From: Gammaproteobacteria bacterium
GTDB lineage: Bacteria > Pseudomonadota > Gammaproteobacteria > Pseudomonadales > Azotimanducaceae
Assembly: GCA_030432795.1 (NCBI GenBank)
Contig: JAUILW010000141.1
Span: forward strand, 1-7,623
Length of the DNA: 7,623 bases
Direction: 5' to 3'
Numbering within the stretch: position 1 is the stretch's first letter; each line of letters begins with the position of its first letter. The notes beneath the pieces were generated by a model. It saw only the letters and a program-made list of their open reading frames with translations. It ran no database searches and was not told where the DNA came from. The translations under genes and the position numbers were made by a program. Below, piece after piece: positions 5,447 to 7,623 of this stretch.

Positions 5447-7623
5447 ACACGCCAGACTTTTTCGCTGGTGGCAGGCATAGAGATGTCCCTCACACCCAGC
5501 GCGTCGGTCACCGCGTTCATGATCGCTGCGGGCGAACCGATGGCACCGGCCTCGCCGCAACCTTTCACACCGAGCGGGTTATGCGTACATGGCGTGACCG
5601 TAGTGTCCACACGAAACTGCGGCACATCATCAGCCCGTGGCATGCAGTAATCCATGTAGGAACCGGTGAGGAGCTGCCCGTAGTCGTCGTAGCGGCCATG
5701 TTCGAGCAGCGCCTGACCAAGCCCTTGCGCCACACCTCCGTGCACCTGCCCCTCGACGATCAGCGGATTGATGACATGGCCGAAATCGTCAACCGCGACG
5801 AAGTCCACCACCCGCACCACGCCGGTGTCGGCATCGATCTCCACCTCGGCAATGTGCGTACCTGCGGGGTACGTGAAATTCTCCGGGTCGTAGAACGCTT
5901 TCTCCGACAGGCCGGGTTCCAGATCCAGTGGGTAATTGCTCGGGACGTAGGCAGCAAACGCTACCTCCTGGATCGTCATGGCGCGATTACTGTCGCGCAC
6001 CGTGAAAACACCTGAGTCGAAGTCCACATCGGCCGCATCCACGTCCATCATGTGAGCAGCGATGATGCGCGCCTTGGCAATGACTTTGTCCGACGCTTTG
6101 ACAAGCGCCGAGCCACCCACCGCCAGGGAGCGGGAACCGTACGTGCCAAGCCCGAACTCCACGCGGCCGGTATCACCATGCACCACCTCCACGTCTTCGA
6201 ACGGTACGCCCAGACGATCGCTCACCACTTGTGCAAACGTGGTTTCGTGACCCTGCCCGTGAGAGTGGGTGCCGGTAAACACCGTGACGTTGCCGGTGGG
6301 ATTCATGCGCACCTCACCGCTTTCGTAGAGACCGACGCCGGCACCAAGCTGAATGGCGAGCTGCGATGGTGCCAGGCCGCACGCTTCGATGTAGCAGGAC
6401 ATACCGATCCCACGCAGGCAGCCCCGCTGGCGCGCCTCGAGACGACGAGCGCTGAAGCCTGAGTAATCAATCAGCTCGAGTGCCCGGTCCAGGCTCTTCT
6501 CATAGTCACCTGTGTCATAGGTGAGTGCCACCGGCGTCTCGTAGGGAAAATCGCCGGGCTGAATCATGTTCATGCGGCGTAAATCCGCCGGATCCTTGCC
6601 AATCTCCCGAGCGGCAACTTCCACCACCCGCTCGACCACATAGGTGGCCTCCGGACGGCCAGCGCCGCGGTAGGCATCAACGGGTGCCGTGTTGGTGTAG
6701 ACGCCATGTACCTCGACGTAGATGTTTGGCGTCTTGTACTGACCGGCCAACAGCGTGCCGTAGAGATAGGTGGGTACCGAGGATGCAAACGTCGAGAGGT
6801 ATGCGCCGAGGTTGGCCGAGGTCTGAACTTTCAGAGCGACGAACCGGCCGTGCTCGTTCAGCCCCAGCTCCACGTGCGTAAGATGGTCGCGCCCGTGCGC
6901 GTCTGCCAGAAACGACTCCGCCCGCTCGGCGGTCCACTTCACCGGGCAGCGCAACCGACGGGCCGCCCACAACACCGCGGCTTCTTCCGCATACACGAAG
7001 ATCTTCGAGCCAAAGCCGCCGCCCACATCTGGCGCTATCACGCGCAGCTTATGCTCCGGGGCGACACCGACGAACGCCGACAGTATCAGTCGCGCCAGAT
7101 GCGGATTCTGGCTGGTGGTGTATAACGTGTGTTCCCCCGTTGCCGCGTCATAGCGGCCGATGGCTGCGCGCGGCTCCATGGCATTGGGAATCAACCGGTT
7201 GTTGGTGAGATCCAGCCGCACCACGTGCGCCGCACCGGCCAGCGCCTGCTCCGTTGCAGCTCGGTCACCAAGCTCCCAATCGTAGGCGAGGTTGTGCCGC
7301 ACGCCCTCGTGAATCTCCACAGAGTCCGTGGCGGTGGCGAGATCCACGACCGGTTGCAGCTCTTCGAACTCTGTGTGCACGCGTTCGGCTGCATGTCGCG
7401 CCGCGTCCAGGGTTTTTGCAATCACCAGCGCATACGGCTCACCCACGTAATTCACAAACGTGTGCGCCAGCGGCGGATGTGGCGCGGACACCATGGCACT
7501 GCCGTCTTTTTGCTTCACCAGCCAACCACAGGGAATGTCTCCAATGCCGTCGGCGCGCATGTCTGCACCGGTGAGCACAGCAAGTACGTCCTCACCGTTG
7601 AGGGCATGGCTCGCATCGATACC
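5416..7623 (-). CDS. Large Mo-binding subunit of a molybdenum hydroxylase, form II CoxL-like (5' end outside window)
   Basis: The frame is open to the right window edge (735 residues visible). The first residues, GIDASHALNGEDVLAVLTGAD, belong inside the a/b hammerhead domain, so some tens of N-terminal residues are missing and the GTG at 7578 is not the start. Visible motifs, numbered from the edge, are VGEPYA (60-65), MEPR (149-152), QNPH (172-175), GGGFGSK (201-207), AYRGAGR (317-323), GQGHET (456-461) and KGCGEAGAIGSP with the active-site glutamate E691. These bind the molybdopterin cytosine dinucleotide and perform hydroxylation. AYRGAGR marks form II; true CO dehydrogenase (form I) has AYxCSFR with the Cu-binding cysteine, which is absent here. 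CO as substrate is therefore uncertain; aldehydes or N-heterocycles are alternatives. The C-terminal codons and stop are part of a 24-bp tandem repeat. The medium subunit gene follows. Confidence 0.95.
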   Translation of the reverse strand, partial: GIDASHALNGEDVLAVLTGADMRADGIGDIPCGWLVKQKDGSAMVSAPHPPLAHTFVNYVGEPYALVIAKTLDAARHAAERVHTEFEELQPVVDLATATDSVEIHEGVRHNLAYDWELGDRAATEQALAGAAHVVRLDLTNNRLIPNAMEPRAAIGRYDAATGEHTLYTTSQNPHLARLILSAFVGVAPEHKLRVIAPDVGGGFGSKIFVYAEEAAVLWAARRLRCPVKWTAERAESFLADAHGRDHLTHVELGLNEHGRFVALKVQTSANLGAYLSTFASSVPTYLYGTLLAGQYKTPNIYVEVHGVYTNTAPVDAYRGAGRPEATYVVERVVEVAAREIGKDPADLRRMNMIQPGDFPYETPVALTYDTGDYEKSLDRALELIDYSGFSARRLEARQRGCLRGIGMSCYIEACGLAPSQLAIQLGAGVGLYESGEVRMNPTGNVTVFTGTHSHGQGHETTFAQVVSDRLGVPFEDVEVVHGDTGRVEFGLGTYGSRSLAVGGSALVKASDKVIAKARIIAAHMMDVDAADVDFDSGVFTVRDSNRAMTIQEVAFAAYVPSNYPLDLEPGLSEKAFYDPENFTYPAGTHIAEVEIDADTGVVRVVDFVAVDDFGHVINPLIVEGQVHGGVAQGLGQALLEHGRYDDYGQLLTGSYMDYCMPRADDVPQFRVDTTVTPCTHNPLGVKGCGEAGAIGSPAAIMNAVTDALGVRDISMPATSEKVWRVIRSARGVSR

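Noticed and set aside
4973..5650. Plus-strand frame with an 8-residue repeat (PPRALYLF type)
   Set aside because: The repetition only reflects the 24-bp DNA repeat read on the other strand. The rest of the frame is antisense to the two hydroxylase subunits and no ribosome site or known repeat protein is seen.
7578..7578. GTG as the start of the large subunit
   Set aside because: The frame stays open to the window edge and the residues upstream (GIDASHALNGEDVLA) are typical of the family, so the true start is outside the window.

Overview
The window is GC-rich and densely coded. It looks like chromosomal DNA from a proteobacterium, most likely a gammaproteobacterium. The support is a DegQ-type Do protease with two PDZ domains, a compact FolK, and a small protein resembling the gammaproteobacterial DUF6316 family. 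There is no rRNA, tRNA, insertion sequence, phage gene or CRISPR array. The organism assignment is inference from gene style.

Left part (1-1031, minus strand): folK (HPPK, folate synthesis) runs leftward and overlaps by 44 bp the start of a secreted or periplasmic protein of unknown function, which leaves the window at base 1. A 122-bp gap (1032-1153) separates folK from a divergent gene, a zinc- and NAD-type alcohol dehydrogenase (1154-2236, plus strand).

Middle (2263-4393, minus strand): the dehydrogenase converges on a leftward cluster with only 26 bp between the stops. In transcription order the cluster is a 101-aa DUF6316-like protein (GTG start, strong Shine-Dalgarno), a stand-alone receiver-domain response regulator, and a periplasmic DegQ-like protease. 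The last two share an ATGA stop/start overlap, so their translation is probably coupled.

Right part (4487-7623, minus strand): two subunits of a molybdenum hydroxylase of the xanthine dehydrogenase / CO dehydrogenase family. The large Mo-binding subunit is cut by the right window edge and carries the form II signature AYRGAGR. The FAD-binding medium subunit follows it. The [2Fe-2S] small subunit needed for a complete enzyme is not in the window; it may lie upstream of the large subunit, beyond base 7623.

The most unusual structure is between these two subunit genes. A 24-bp unit is repeated in tandem about five times (5327-5446). It begins inside the 3' end of the large-subunit gene and includes its stop codon, so the gap is a series of in-frame copies of 'last seven codons plus stop'. 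A second structure, a two-part inverted repeat at 4462-4503, spans the stop codon of the medium-subunit gene.
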